Positions 21,106 through 30,194 of a stretch of 31,455 nucleotides of DNA are shown in pieces (within the stretch, counting starts at the first letter, position 1; each line of letters begins with the position of its first letter). The notes beneath the pieces were generated by a model, which ran no database searches, was not told the DNA's origin, and saw only the letters and a list, made by a program, of their open reading frames with translations. A program made the translations under genes and the position numbers. The DNA is from Terfezia claveryi. Taxonomy: Eukaryota > Ascomycota > Pezizomycetes > Pezizales > Pezizaceae. The stretch lies in assembly GCA_015179025.1 (NCBI GenBank), contig WHUX01000409.1, positions 1-31,455 of the forward strand, read 5' to 3'.

Positions 21106-21584
21106 GGTATAGAGGCACTTCTATTCTAATGGAGGAACATGCACTTTGTGACCGGTTAGTGAGAGCCACTATAGACAACGAAAATAAGGAGAGTAATAGT
21201 AGAAGGTGATTCCGTTCAATTCATGTGATACTGTCCTCAACGCACGGCCTAAACACGCACGGAGAACAATACACGATCTCTGCTGATAAACTGCTAACTG
21301 CTGCGCTGCTGTACATGTATCTATGTCTGTATGCCTATCTCTATCACCGCAATTTTCCATCTCTTTTATCTTCAAAAACTCTCACATATAAACTAATCTG
21401 CTGCCTTACTTAGGCCTTCATTACACGCGTTACCCTGTTCCCTTATGCTATTTAATCGATCATTCTTATGACATCCATTACCGATATCCAACATCATCCC
21501 GACACTTCAACAGTTTTAACTTCAGTCGACAAGAACTAATTCTTTCACCTTTCGATAAAAATAGCAACTTCTTATCATCAATCC
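21106..21584. other. No recognisable gene (479 bp)
   Basis: Non-coding by eye. A TG...CA-bounded stretch (about 21224-21425, TGTGATACTG to CATTACA) has an LTR-like look (CT-rich with a terminal CA) but no TSD or partner, so it is not called. The rest is AT-rich. Confidence 0.4.
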
Positions 21585-21614
21585 GAGAGTCATACCAAAA
21601 ACTGTTCGACTCTC
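21585..21614 (-). repeat. 30-nt dyad motif, copy 1
   Basis: GAGAGTC (21585-21591) and GACTCTC (21608-21614) pair as a 7-bp stem around 16 nt. On the minus strand it resembles the 30-nt dyad in family 1 LTRs, with the shared spaced residues AC, GATT-like centre and GT. It nearly matches copy 2, 205 bp away. Confidence 0.7.
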
Positions 21615-21789
21615 ATAATCACTTGAAAACTTTTTGCTTGCAGGGTAATCTCAATCGATTTTCGCTTTTGCCAATGACTTCATTTGCATTGTTTAGGGTC
21701 TTCAGGAGTCTAACAATATAGCCTGATATATCCACTAAATCAATTCTCCGCTAAACTAAATCAAAGGTAATCGAGTCGCGTGGTAATCT

Positions 21790-21819
21790 GAGAGTCATAC
21801 CAAATCCTGTTCGACTCTC
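21790..21819 (-). repeat. 30-nt dyad motif, copy 2
   Basis: The same outer arms, GAGAGTC (21790-21796) and GACTCTC (21813-21819), with a minus-strand interior GAACAGGATTTGGTAT. Copies 1 and 2 differ at about two positions in 30. Family 1 LTRs carry GAGAGTC-AGACGGGATT-CCGTCC-GACTCTC at 4112, 4789 and 17808, also 30 nt long. Confidence 0.7.
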
Positions 21820-21990
21820 AAAATGTCAAAATAAATCAAAAATAAATAAATCTCAATAAAAAAAAATAACCCAAAGACAAAATAACTAAATAAAAGATAA
21901 ATAAAAACCAAAAAAAACCCAAAAAATATCCATTCCCTCCATATCTCCGTCCCCCCTTCTTAAATTTGGCGTTCTCGTCAACACAGCCCA
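21820..21990. other. AT-rich tract and purine run
   Basis: About 110 bp of nearly pure A/T (AAATAAAT-like) is followed by CCCCCCTTCTT (minus-strand AAGAAGGGGGG, 21951-21961). The run lies just past the end of the minus-strand pseudogene and could be a polypurine tract of a decayed element, but no LTR start follows it. Confidence 0.35.
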
Positions 21991-23220
21991 TCAATCATCT
22001 TGGTCCTGCCACTCCTCTTCATCATTATCCCCTTCACCTTCTTTCTTATCTTCATATTTATTGGAGGTGTAGACTCCGGTATTCCTATTAGCTTCTTTGA
22101 CCTTGTTGATTGGCGATTCGGTATCTTGGCGACTTGGTGGAGCTGGTTGTTTTGACAGCAGCTGTACACTAGGAGATGCTGCTGTAACAGGTTGTGTTTG
22201 TGGTGGGTCCTGTTTTCTCATTTTTGGATGTGGAATCCCCTTGTCTTTCGGAGTTTTCCTGGAAGGAATGGGGTCATCACTTTCAATTGACACGACCTTC
22301 ATTTTGATCCTCGACATTAGCATCCATAGTTGTCTTGCTATCCTACTTGTCAGTATTTGTTGATCCACATCAGCTTCATTAGTAGCTGCTGATAGCAGAA
22401 GTTCTCAGATCTTTTCCACTACTTCGATATCGGTCTTTATGTCATCGTCGAGATCCTCGATATCCTCCTGATCTAGTAGTTTGATGTATTCCGGGTCACA
22501 ATCTTCAACCTCTGCCTGTTTAAATCATACTCTGGTATATGCCAGTGTTACCTCTTCTGAGGACTTCGTCCTTTTTCTCTTTGCTAGCTCCCCTCCTTGC
22601 TTTGACCGTACTCCCTTCCTTGTTATAGACTGAGCTATAGTAATGCTAGCTCTTCGTATTCGCTCGCTTCGGCGCACAGTAGCCACCGAACTACCTCTAG
22701 TTGGCACTACTGTATCTTCGGATTGTGGGAGTTCATTTATTCAGGATTGTCATTCTTCAGCTTCAGTATTCTGGATAAGATCTCTGGAATTTGTTGCCCC
22801 TTGTTTTTCTGCTATCGATGTCATCATAGCTACATACGCAGTATGATATTTCTTCTGATCGTTCGGGAGAATTGGAGGTAGGTCTCGATCCTGCAAGACC
22901 CATCTAATATCCTCTACTATGAGCCACTTATCTTTCTGCGTGTGGGGGGTTGATTTTCGGTCTTCAATTTCTATAACGAACCATGGTAAAATGTCGTGCA
23001 CTAGATTCATTCCTCTATGAAATGACAATTGTTCCGCTGCAAGTGAACATTGTCTGGCGAATTTAATCGATGGCCAAGTGGGTTGTATATCCTGAAGCAA
23101 TGGCATCCAATTTAGACCCCAGAATTTTTCGGTAGATAGATTGTAATTCTGTCTTCTCTTGACTGATGCATTGTACACTTCGCCGAACTTATTAAGTTCG
23201 TCCATTCTTAGATCGTCACG
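21991..23220 (-). pseudogene. Unrecognised pseudogene, target of copy F
   Basis: One minus-strand frame is open from the F junction (23220) to TGA 21991-21993, about 410 codons, broken only by TGA codons at 22750, 22741, 22525 and 22405. The N-terminal visible part (RDDLRMDELNKFGEVYN, a WGLNWMPLLQ stretch, a WFVIEIEDRK stretch) looks globular. A basic middle (about 22530-22700, RRSERIRR and KRKRTKSSEE) and an acidic end (EGEGDNDEEEW) follow. No family recognised; gag-like or host origin are both possible. The 5' part lies beyond copy F, outside the window. F is inserted at TCACG (23216-23220). Confidence 0.55.
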
Positions 23221-23297
23221 TGTAATGAATGGTACTAGACAGTATTCATTTGGTAACGTTTATACAATCTATATCCGTAGGCACGGACGTTTGTGTA
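23221..23297 (-). repeat. 3' LTR of copy F, left piece (terminal end)
   Basis: Starts TGTAATGAATGGTACTAGA, aligns with 10657-10734 of solo LTR E, and ends at TSD GTGTA (23293-23297) where element D begins. The remainder is at 30404-31005. Confidence 0.92.
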
Positions 23298-23501
23298 TGT
23301 AAGGATAGATAAGCTTATCCTCACATGACCAAGGAGACTAGCTCCTTGGCTCACGTTAGCACTCAGGGAGGTTAGCTCCCTGGTCCTTCGACCAGTCGTG
23401 TACCCTATACGAGAGGAGGTTAGCTCCCCTCAGAGCCTTTACTTAAGGCTCAGCTTGTAGATAGAATGAGAATCATCCTGCATACAAGTCTCTATCTCAC
23501 A
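23298..23501 (+). repeat. 5' LTR of copy D (204 bp), a chain of stem-loops
   Basis: TGTAAGGATAG to CTATCTCACA. Perfect or near-perfect dyads: GATAAGCTTATC (23308-23319); CCAAGGAG/CTCCTTGG (23329-23349); CAGGGAG/CTCCCTG (23364-23382); CTGGTC/GACCAG (23380-23395); GAGAGGAG/CTCCCCTC (23411-23431, one mismatch); GAGCCTT/AAGGCTC (23433-23451); and a long-range AGATAGA/TCTATCT (23459-23497). Three loops are ACTAG or GTTAG. LTRs this short are unusual among gypsy elements of this size. Confidence 0.96.
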
Positions 23502-23741
23502 AATTGGTAGCAACACCTCGTTCCCAGAACGAGGACCCTCAAACCAAGACCCCACAACCTCTCTTTTACCTGAGTCCTACTCAGAAGATTCTTGACTGAG
23601 CTGAAGCTCTGGCAGCGATCCAGAGAGACTGGGGCGAAGTGACGACGTCACGGAAAGCAAGAAACCTAAACTGAGGACTCCAACCCACTGGAGAATACTG
23701 AGCAAAGCTCTGAAAGGAAAAGAACTAAACAACGAGAAAAG
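23502..23741 (+). other. Leader of copy D with putative primer-binding site
   Basis: TGGTAGCAACACC begins a few bases after the LTR (about 23505), with the TGG expected of a site complementary to a tRNA 3' CCA end; the tRNA is not identified. The leader is about 240 bp and likely holds packaging signals. No gene. Confidence 0.5.
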
Positions 23742-25451
23742 ATGTTAAGGAACCCGAGGAACTCGAGACTCCCAAGAACACCCCCCGGACAAGGAAGACA
23801 TCATGAGATATACCCAGACCTTGAACCCCCGGCGAAAGACGAAGAGATCAAGCAGGAATGGCAGGAGAGGGACAAGAACCACGGCGAGACAGACGAAGAA
23901 GTCGGAGACCCCCCAGAACCACCACAAAAACCCCAGCCAAGGGGAGTACCGACTACGAACGACGGACTGAGGGAGATAAAACAACTGATGGCAGACATGG
24001 AGAAAAAGAGAAACGGGATGTTGGAGAAGCTTCAAGAAAAGGTCTTTAAGAAGTTCGAGTCAATCAGCTAAAGGATCGAGTCCCTAGAGCAATGCAACGG
24101 GACCCACAACAACAATAAACCACTACAGAAGGCTTATGCCTCGAGATCCCCATATGATGATAGATACCTCGGGTCAGCAATAATGACACACACCAACATA
24201 CATAACCCCCGCCCCAACCTTCTGGCACACCTAATGAACAACGCTGCGAAGTTCCCAGATAGACTAGACTCCATTACACCAGAATACTTCAGACCCTATA
24301 TGCGAGGAGGGCAAGGGGACCATGACGAAGCGATGGAAAGGGAAGAAGGTGTGGCATGCAGGGGGGAAGACGAGAGGGGAAGAAGAGAGAAGTCTCGTGA
24401 AAGAAGAGGGGAAGACAGATCACGAGAAAGGAGAAGGCATAGCCAGGACCGTCACAGGCGAAAAGAGGAACCGAGAGAAAGTGCACTGAAGGTAGAAGAT
24501 GTAGGGGAATTTGACGGCAAGGACGTGGAACATTATATAAGATCAATCGAGATCCTGGCAGACATCTACGGAGAAAGCAAGGTGGTAATGATTCTCCCCC
24601 GATGTATGAAGGGGATTGCACTGGAATGGTTTATATCAATACCCCCAAGAGACAGACAATATACGAGGACCTTGGAAGGGTGGACGTACCTCCTAAAAGA
24701 TGGCTTTGGAGAAGATGTGAGACGCAGCAGAGAACGGGCGGAGGCGAGAATTTATAGACCATGGAAAGAATCCATAGAAGAATACTTCTACGAGAAAGCA
24801 GCAATGCACAGACGGGCAGAGCCACTCATTATAGAGGTGGAGGTGATGAGGGAAATATGGAAAGGCCTGTCACCGCACGCAACGGATCTGATGGTCGTAT
24901 CCTAGAAACAATATAACCAGAAGGAATTTCGGGATGAGCTGATCCAAAGATAAGAGATGACGGAAAAGACAAGGCGAAGATCTAAAGAAAAAAATGAAAA
25001 CAGATTCGAAAGGAACAGGCGCGAAGAGAAAAGAAGCGGGCGAGGAAACCAAGATTGGAAAGCAAGGGAGAATAAGAATAGAGACAGGGGACAGAACCCA
25101 AAATGGCTGAGGAAAGAAAATAATGATGGGGGAAGGAAAGATGGAGACAGGGACAAGGAGAAGGATATGAAGGGAAACGAGACGGGACAGAGCAAAAAAA
25201 CGTACAACACAAAGGTGATAACAGAGGACGAATCCGAAGAATCCGAAGACGATGAATCTGAGGTGTCAGACTCCTACATGCAAAGATCGGAAACCTACAC
25301 AGTGAGAGTGGTCGACTCATTCCTCTCGTTCATGAGATCCAGAACAATCCCGAAGGCAGACGAATTGAAGATAACCGAACTGCCCATCCCGACCTCCATG
25401 GGAGACGGACTATCCTTCCTAAACGGCCACCCCCTACCAATGGAAGTCTAG
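23742..25451 (+). pseudogene. gag: Gag region of copy D
   Basis: Starts at ATG 23742 (MLRNPRNSR) and is in one frame with all downstream pol. Seen in order: a Pro-rich acidic N-terminus; a coiled-coil-like stretch (about 23965-24090); a charged Arg/Glu region (RERRRHSQDRHRRKEE, about 24400-24480); a retrotransposon-gag core (about 24500-24905, with FDGKDVEHYIRSIEIL and GIALEWF); an Arg/Lys-rich tail (about 24960-25180); then an acidic DESEESEDDE patch. No CCHC knuckle is present, so the basic tail probably serves RNA binding. In-frame stops: TAA 24069, TAG 24903, TAA 24951, TAG 25449. Whether the stops are suppressed is unknown. Confidence 0.82.
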
Positions 25452-26417
25452 CTGTCCCCACCAAATGGGAATGTGCCAACAGTAATGGGATGCGGGTATA
25501 CAGGCGGGCAATGCCTAATCAGACAGGACATACTGAAATCAAGAGCCCCAAACATCAAGATAAACCAGAACCCCAAAAACGCACCATGCTTCGGAGGAGT
25601 AGGAGGTGGTTTATCACCAACACTTGGTTTCGTCATGTTACCGATATACATCCCAGATGCAGCGGCACTGAGAGGGAATATGACACAAGGGAAGGTAATC
25701 AAAATAACAGTAGAGTTTTAGGTGGTAAAAGAACTAGACTGCAACTTCCTGATTGGCAGAGATGCTACAAGAGCATATGGAATGGACTTCATGGAAAGCG
25801 AGGGGGTAGTCAGGATAGGAAAGGTGGAAGTTCCGATTGCTGATCACCAATCAAAGGATAGACATATGACTCTGAAGAACACAGTGCTCCTGGGAAAAGA
25901 TACAGTGATCCCCCCATATCGAGATGTGTTGATACCGGTGAGCATATCGACAAAGTTTCCAGAACGTCAAACACTACTGTTCGAACCAAGAGCCTTTGTA
26001 GACGCCTCAAGGGAACTGCATGGACGCATACCTGCAACCCTGATGTACAAGGACACCCCTGTCTTAACGTTCTCGAACATGTGTGACTCCCCGATGAAGC
26101 TGAAGAAGGGAGAAATCGTCGGAACGGTCAGAATCTTGAAGGCGAATACGAAGATGACTTATTTTGCAAGCCCTACAATCATCCAAAACACATATAATGG
26201 GCTCCAAATGTCAGGACCCGAATATCCAAACCCTTCCCATGGACTCGTGAGAACGGAATTCAACCTCCCCACACTGGGAAAAAATGACGCCATCATCCAG
26301 AACATGCAGACTATGACAACCTCTACGTGGAACCTACACCAACAGCCTCCTTCAGCATTGGACGAATTTTGGCAAAAAAGAGTCGAACCTAGACCGGTGG
26401 CCAGAGCGGACAACTAA
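25452..26417 (+). pseudogene. Protease-like region of copy D
   Basis: Retropepsin-like layout: an active-site loop candidate VMGCGYTGGQCLI (about 25482-25520), a Gly-rich flap-like CFGGVGGG (about 25590), and a FLIGRDAT loop matching the second hydrophobic-hydrophobic-Gly motif (about 25745). The position where DTG/DSG is expected reads Gly-Cys-Gly, so the catalytic Asp seems absent. TAG 25719 splits it and TAA 26415 ends it. The region 25850-26400 is a linker with no recognised domain. Confidence 0.6.
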
Positions 26418-28499
26418 CTAATGGACAGATGGGACCTGGTAGAAATGGGGAAAAGAGATATAGGCAAGGAGACAACCAGACAATGGAGGAGGAAAGAGAA
26501 CCATGACACAGAAAGAGAGAAATTCGATAAAAGAAGGGACAGAGATGTGGCGAAATACCTAGACAACGCAGTGGGGAAAGAGCTAAGAGCAGAAATAGCC
26601 CTAGAAAGCGGGATTATAGTAGCAGAAGAAGAAAGAAACAGGCAATTACGCAGATCATTAGACAAACTGAAATCAAAGGGAAGGAACCAACACGAAATGA
26701 GAAGGCGGGAAGACGGCCACAAAGAACCAAAAACCAATACAACAAAGAAAAGAAAAGAATACACGATAGTATTTAAGAAGAAAGAGATGGATGAGGAGGT
26801 AAAGCGGATAAAAAAAGGAGAAGACCTAGATAGGATCACAGCAGAACCATTTGGGCTGACAGCAGAGGTAGAAGTAGACGAAAGGAACATGGAGAAACTG
26901 GTGCTAGACTTGGAGGAACCAATGAGACTGGAGATGCAATTTGATAGACTGACAATAATGATAGACAAGAACCTGACGAGAGAAATGAAAGACCAACTGG
27001 CAGCTCTGATCAAACAATTTACAGCATGCTTCGCGTTCGAGGGAAGAAGGTTGGGAAAAGTGAAGCTCCCACCGATGAAGATAGATATCGACAAGGAAAA
27101 AACCCCACCGCGGACCCAACCATATAGAGAATCACCAAGAATATCCAGACTGATAGCAGACAGCATGAAGGCCCTGAAGGAGCTGGATATAATTGAAAAG
27201 GGACACGGACCAATAGCATCCCCAGTGGTAATGGTACTTCAAAATGGGAAATATAGATTCTGTGTGGACTTCAGAAGAATTAATGGCATCACCCCCATGG
27301 ACAGTTACCCAATCCCACGACCAGACTCAGTGTTTGCAGCCTTGTCAGGCGGGATGTACTTCTCGACCATGGACGCCAACAAAGGTTACCACCAGTTTGA
27401 ACTTTCACCAGAATCGAGATGGTTGAGTGCTTTCGTCACAGAAAAGGAAGGACAATGGCGATACAAGAGAGTGCCCTTCGGACTCCAGAATGCCCCGGCA
27501 TTCTTTCAACGATCAATTGACTCCCTTCTGGGATGGTGGAGATGGCAATTTGTACTGGCATACATTGATGACGTAGTGGTATGGTCCCCATCATGGGAAG
27601 AACATCTCGACCACCTCTCGAAGGTGCTGGCAGCCTTCCAAAGAGTCAATATGACGCTGGATGAGAGAAAATACAACTTCGGATTCTCCAGTGTGGACTT
27701 ATTGGGGTTGATAGTTTCAAGACTGGGACTGTGGACGTTGGAGCAGAAGACAGAAGCAATAAATAATCTCCCCTTCCCCAAAACCGTAAAAGAACTGAGA
27801 AGAATTCTGGGTCAGTTCTCATACTACAGGCAATTCATACCTAGGTTCGCATCGGTGGCGGAACCCCTGACATCAGCACTGAAAGCAGCTGAGAAGGAGT
27901 CATTGGCGAAACTGGATGCAAAACAAAGAGCGAGAAAAGTAGGCAGACAGAGTGTGGAACCAACAGAGGCCAGGATAGAAGCGCTCGAGCGACTGAAGTC
28001 ACTACTATACAAGGCCCCCGTACTGAGATACCCTAACTTTACAAAACCATTTTATTTGTACACAGATGCATCAAAAATCGGGATAGGAGCGGCCCTACAA
28101 CAAGAATACGAAGATGGGAAACAACACCCAATCCTCTTTATCTCAAGATCCCTAGCACCTGCTGAAAAGAACTACTCAGCAACGGAATTGGAATGCCTTG
28201 GAGTATACTGGTCCTTCTCAAAACTCTCACACTACCTGGACGGGTCGACAGTGACGGTGATCACTGATCACCACGCCTTGCAATGGCTTTGGTCGATAAA
28301 ACAATCGACAAATTCACGACTTCACAAATGGGTAATGCTACTGGGCCCCATGGAAAACAAGATGAAGATTATACACCGACCAGGACTAACACACTCGAAT
28401 GTGGACCCTCTATCCAGACACCCATCCACACGCACGTTTACGATGACAGCATCCTCACTGGCCTCGAGCTTGCTGAGCAAAATAATTTCCTCCTATTGA
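26418..28499 (+). CDS. pol: Reverse transcriptase and RNase H of copy D
   Basis: The longest uninterrupted coding stretch (about 692 codons from ATG 26421), part of the same gag-pol frame. It opens with a charged Lys/Arg/Glu linker of about 150 residues. RT motifs: YRFCVDFRRIN (about 27250), FSTMDANKGYHQF (about 27360), VPFGLQNAPAFFQ (about 27472) and the catalytic YIDD (27561-27572). The thumb is followed by RNase H: LYTDASKIGIGAAL (Asp codon 28065-28067), ATELECLGVYW, TDHHALQWLW and SNVDPLSRHP. All catalytic Asp residues visible are intact. It copies the genomic RNA into DNA in the particle. It ends in TGA at 28497, where CGA (Arg) would keep the frame. Confidence 0.93.
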   Translation, partial: LMDRWDLVEMGKRDIGKETTRQWRRKENHDTEREKFDKRRDRDVAKYLDNAVGKELRAEIALESGIIVAEEERNRQLRRSLDKLKSKGRNQHEMRRREDGHKEPKTNTTKKRKEYTIVFKKKEMDEEVKRIKKGEDLDRITAEPFGLTAEVEVDERNMEKLVLDLEEPMRLEMQFDRLTIMIDKNLTREMKDQLAALIKQFTACFAFEGRRLGKVKLPPMKIDIDKEKTPPRTQPYRESPRISRLIADSMKALKELDIIEKGHGPIASPVVMVLQNGKYRFCVDFRRINGITPMDSYPIPRPDSVFAALSGGMYFSTMDANKGYHQFELSPESRWLSAFVTEKEGQWRYKRVPFGLQNAPAFFQRSIDSLLGWWRWQFVLAYIDDVVVWSPSWEEHLDHLSKVLAAFQRVNMTLDERKYNFGFSSVDLLGLIVSRLGLWTLEQKTEAINNLPFPKTVKELRRILGQFSYYRQFIPRFASVAEPLTSALKAAEKESLAKLDAKQRARKVGRQSVEPTEARIEALERLKSLLYKAPVLRYPNFTKPFYLYTDASKIGIGAALQQEYEDGKQHPILFISRSLAPAEKNYSATELECLGVYWSFSKLSHYLDGSTVTVITDHHALQWLWSIKQSTNSRLHKWVMLLGPMENKMKIIHRPGLTHSNVDPLSRHPSTRTFTMTASSLASSLLSKIISSY

Positions 28500-29573
28500 A
28501 GGGATGAGACATTCGGAGGACAAGTGCTGAGAGCACAGATGGGTGAAAACATGACAGCTCAGAGTGTGGCTGTCTCAGGACAGTTGGGACGAGTTGAGCC
28601 TATGGGAAAACACAAGACGGAAGATGACGAAATAGCTCAGAGTGTGGCTGTCTCAGGACAGTTGGGCCGATTTGAGACTGCTGATTCTACACCCCCAGAA
28701 GAGAACGAGCACACCTTCGAATGGGAAGAGGAAGGAATCCTACTCAAGGTGGAAGGAGAGTCAAGAAGGATATGCATACCACAAGAATGTAGGATTGAGG
28801 CGATCCAGGCGATACACGATGAAATGGGACACCCAGGATCCAAAAAAACATTGGAGAAGGTGAAAGAGAGACTATACTGGCCAAAGATGGCGAAAGATAT
28901 CGAGATATACTGCCGATCGTGCCACAAGTGCCAGGTGGTGAAAACAGACACCTTAAGGAAACCTGGCATCTTACAACCCATCAAGGCAATAGCCCCATTT
29001 CACACGATATGTATTGACTTCATAGAAGGCATGCCACCCACAAAAGGGTATGACTCCCTGGCAACATGCACAGACAAATACACGAAGGCCGTAAGACTCA
29101 TACCATGCAAGAAATCGGACACAGCAGAACAATTCGCAAAAAGATACTTCGAAATGATATTCTCGACATGGGGCATCCCATCAGCGATCATCAGTGACCG
29201 AGACAGACGATTTACATCAGGATTCTGGAAGACACTGATGTTCTTGTCGGGAACAAAGTTGGCGATGACAACAGCATACCACCAACAGGCAGACGGGCAA
29301 TCCGAGAGAATGAACAGGACAATCGAGGCAACCCTCCGGATAATGATGCTCGAGTCAAGAGAACAATGGGTAAAACTACTACCATAAGTGGAATTCGCAC
29401 ATAACTCGTGTATCAATGTATCAACCAAGAAATCCCCATTCGACCTACTATATGGGGAGGCTCCAGAAAACTTCGGAGACAAAGCAACCAGGTTGAACTT
29501 CAGACACTCAATAGCGGCCGAAGAGATGGCAGAAAACTATCAAGGAGAAGAGCAGAAGCCAAGTCAGCCTTGA
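28500..29573 (+). pseudogene. pol: Integrase of copy D
   Basis: The same frame continues after TGA 28497. A linker with a 78-bp in-frame tandem duplication comes first (28556-28677). The zinc-binding domain is H-x3-H then C-x2-C (HDEMGH and CRSCHKC, about 28815-28945). The core has catalytic Asp 29016-29018 (CIDFIEG), Asp 29196-29198 (SDRDRRF) and Glu 29304-29306 (SERMN); the last two are 35 residues apart, the classic DD35E spacing. TAA 29385 follows where Gln fits. A one-base loss near 29540-29550 moves the frame, so this reading ends spuriously at TGA 29571. The enzyme inserts the cDNA into the genome, giving the 5-bp TSD seen. Confidence 0.9.
28556..28677 (+). repeat. 78-bp tandem duplication in D pol linker
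   Basis: A block beginning AGCTCAGAGTGTGGCTGTCT occurs at 28556 and again at 28634, matching for about 44 bases. The period of 78 bp is 26 codons, so the peptide AQSVAVSGQLGR repeats in frame between RNase H and integrase. Confidence 0.85.
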
Positions 29574-30160
29574 CACGAGCGCAAACATATCAGAAGAAGT
29601 ACTATGACGGAAAACACTCCTCGATCAAATTCTTGCCTGGAGACCTGGCTTGCCTACGACTCCATCGAAGGAACAAGCTGGACCTGACAGCAACGGTGGT
29701 ACAAGTAGAGGAGGTGGTATCTCCTGTGTCATACAGGATAAAAGTACCACAAGGATTGAAGATGCATGACGTGGTGTCGGTAGAACACCTGCGGAGGTAT
29801 GTGAGTAGGGAAGGATCACCCCCAATAACGGCAACAGAGGGCGGAAAAGAAGAAAAGATCAAACGCATACTTGGAGAACGAATGTGGAACAACAAGCAAG
29901 AAGTCTTGTGCCTGAGAGAAGGAGAAGAGGAAGCCGAAGCAGCGTGGGAAGACATAGGAGCATTGGGGAATGAGAAGGGACTACTGAAGGAATTTAGACA
30001 GAGAAGCAGAGTATGGATAAAGGACGTGGAGGAACCAGAAGAAAACCGAGGAAAACAAACAAGGGACAAGGAGACGGAAGAAATAAGAGAGGAGGAACCC
30101 CAGGAAGGATCAAGAAGATCGGGAAGAAAAAGAAGAATTCCCCAAAAGTTGAAGGAATAG
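29550..30160 (+). pseudogene. pol: Integrase C-terminus and chromodomain-like tail of copy D
   Basis: This is in the frame one base back from the integrase core. It begins after the frameshift with an AEAKSALTRAQTYQKKYYDG stretch, then FLPGDLACLRLHRR (GPY/F-like module, about 29625-29670) and VVSPVSYRIKVPQG. A divergent chromodomain-like segment (about 29850-29995) shows KIKRILGERMWNNKQEVL, then EAAWEDIGAL and LLKEF, but the usual V-K-W-x-G-Y core is not recognisable. A basic/acidic tail ends in KRRIPQKLKE and TAG 30158-30160. The chromodomain call is an inference from layout. Confidence 0.7.
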
Positions 30161-30177
30161 ATGCCCGGGTCGGACTT

Positions 30178-30194
30178 ACGATGGGGGGGGAAGA
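30178..30194 (+). promoter_or_regulatory. Polypurine tract of copy D
   Basis: ACGATGGGGGGGGAAGA lies directly before the 3' LTR start TGTAAGG; an unbroken run of eight G. It primes plus-strand synthesis. Confidence 0.88.

Noticed and set aside
20476..21178. Overlapping open frames on both strands rich in HIYMEI/LIYIHGNH-type repeats
   Set aside because: These are translations of the 34-bp palindromic repeat, present on both strands because of symmetry; no start, domain or composition supports a gene.
21224..21425. Possible LTR from TGTGATACTG to CATTACA
   Set aside because: Terminal TG/CA only; no TSD, no partner LTR, no inverted ends and no primer site seen.
21949..21965. Polypurine tract marking the 3' end of another LTR element
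   Set aside because: The purine run is convincing, but no TG-start LTR follows it and the preceding pseudogene shows no pol motifs, so it was left as an observation.
23742..29573. Alternative genetic code with TAA/TAG read as Gln
   Set aside because: CAA and CAG are freely used, sister copies A and B differ at the same sites between CAA/CAG and TAA/TAG, at least one stop in A comes from TGG, and catalytic missense changes of the same mutation type are present. Readthrough in D alone is left as a minor option.
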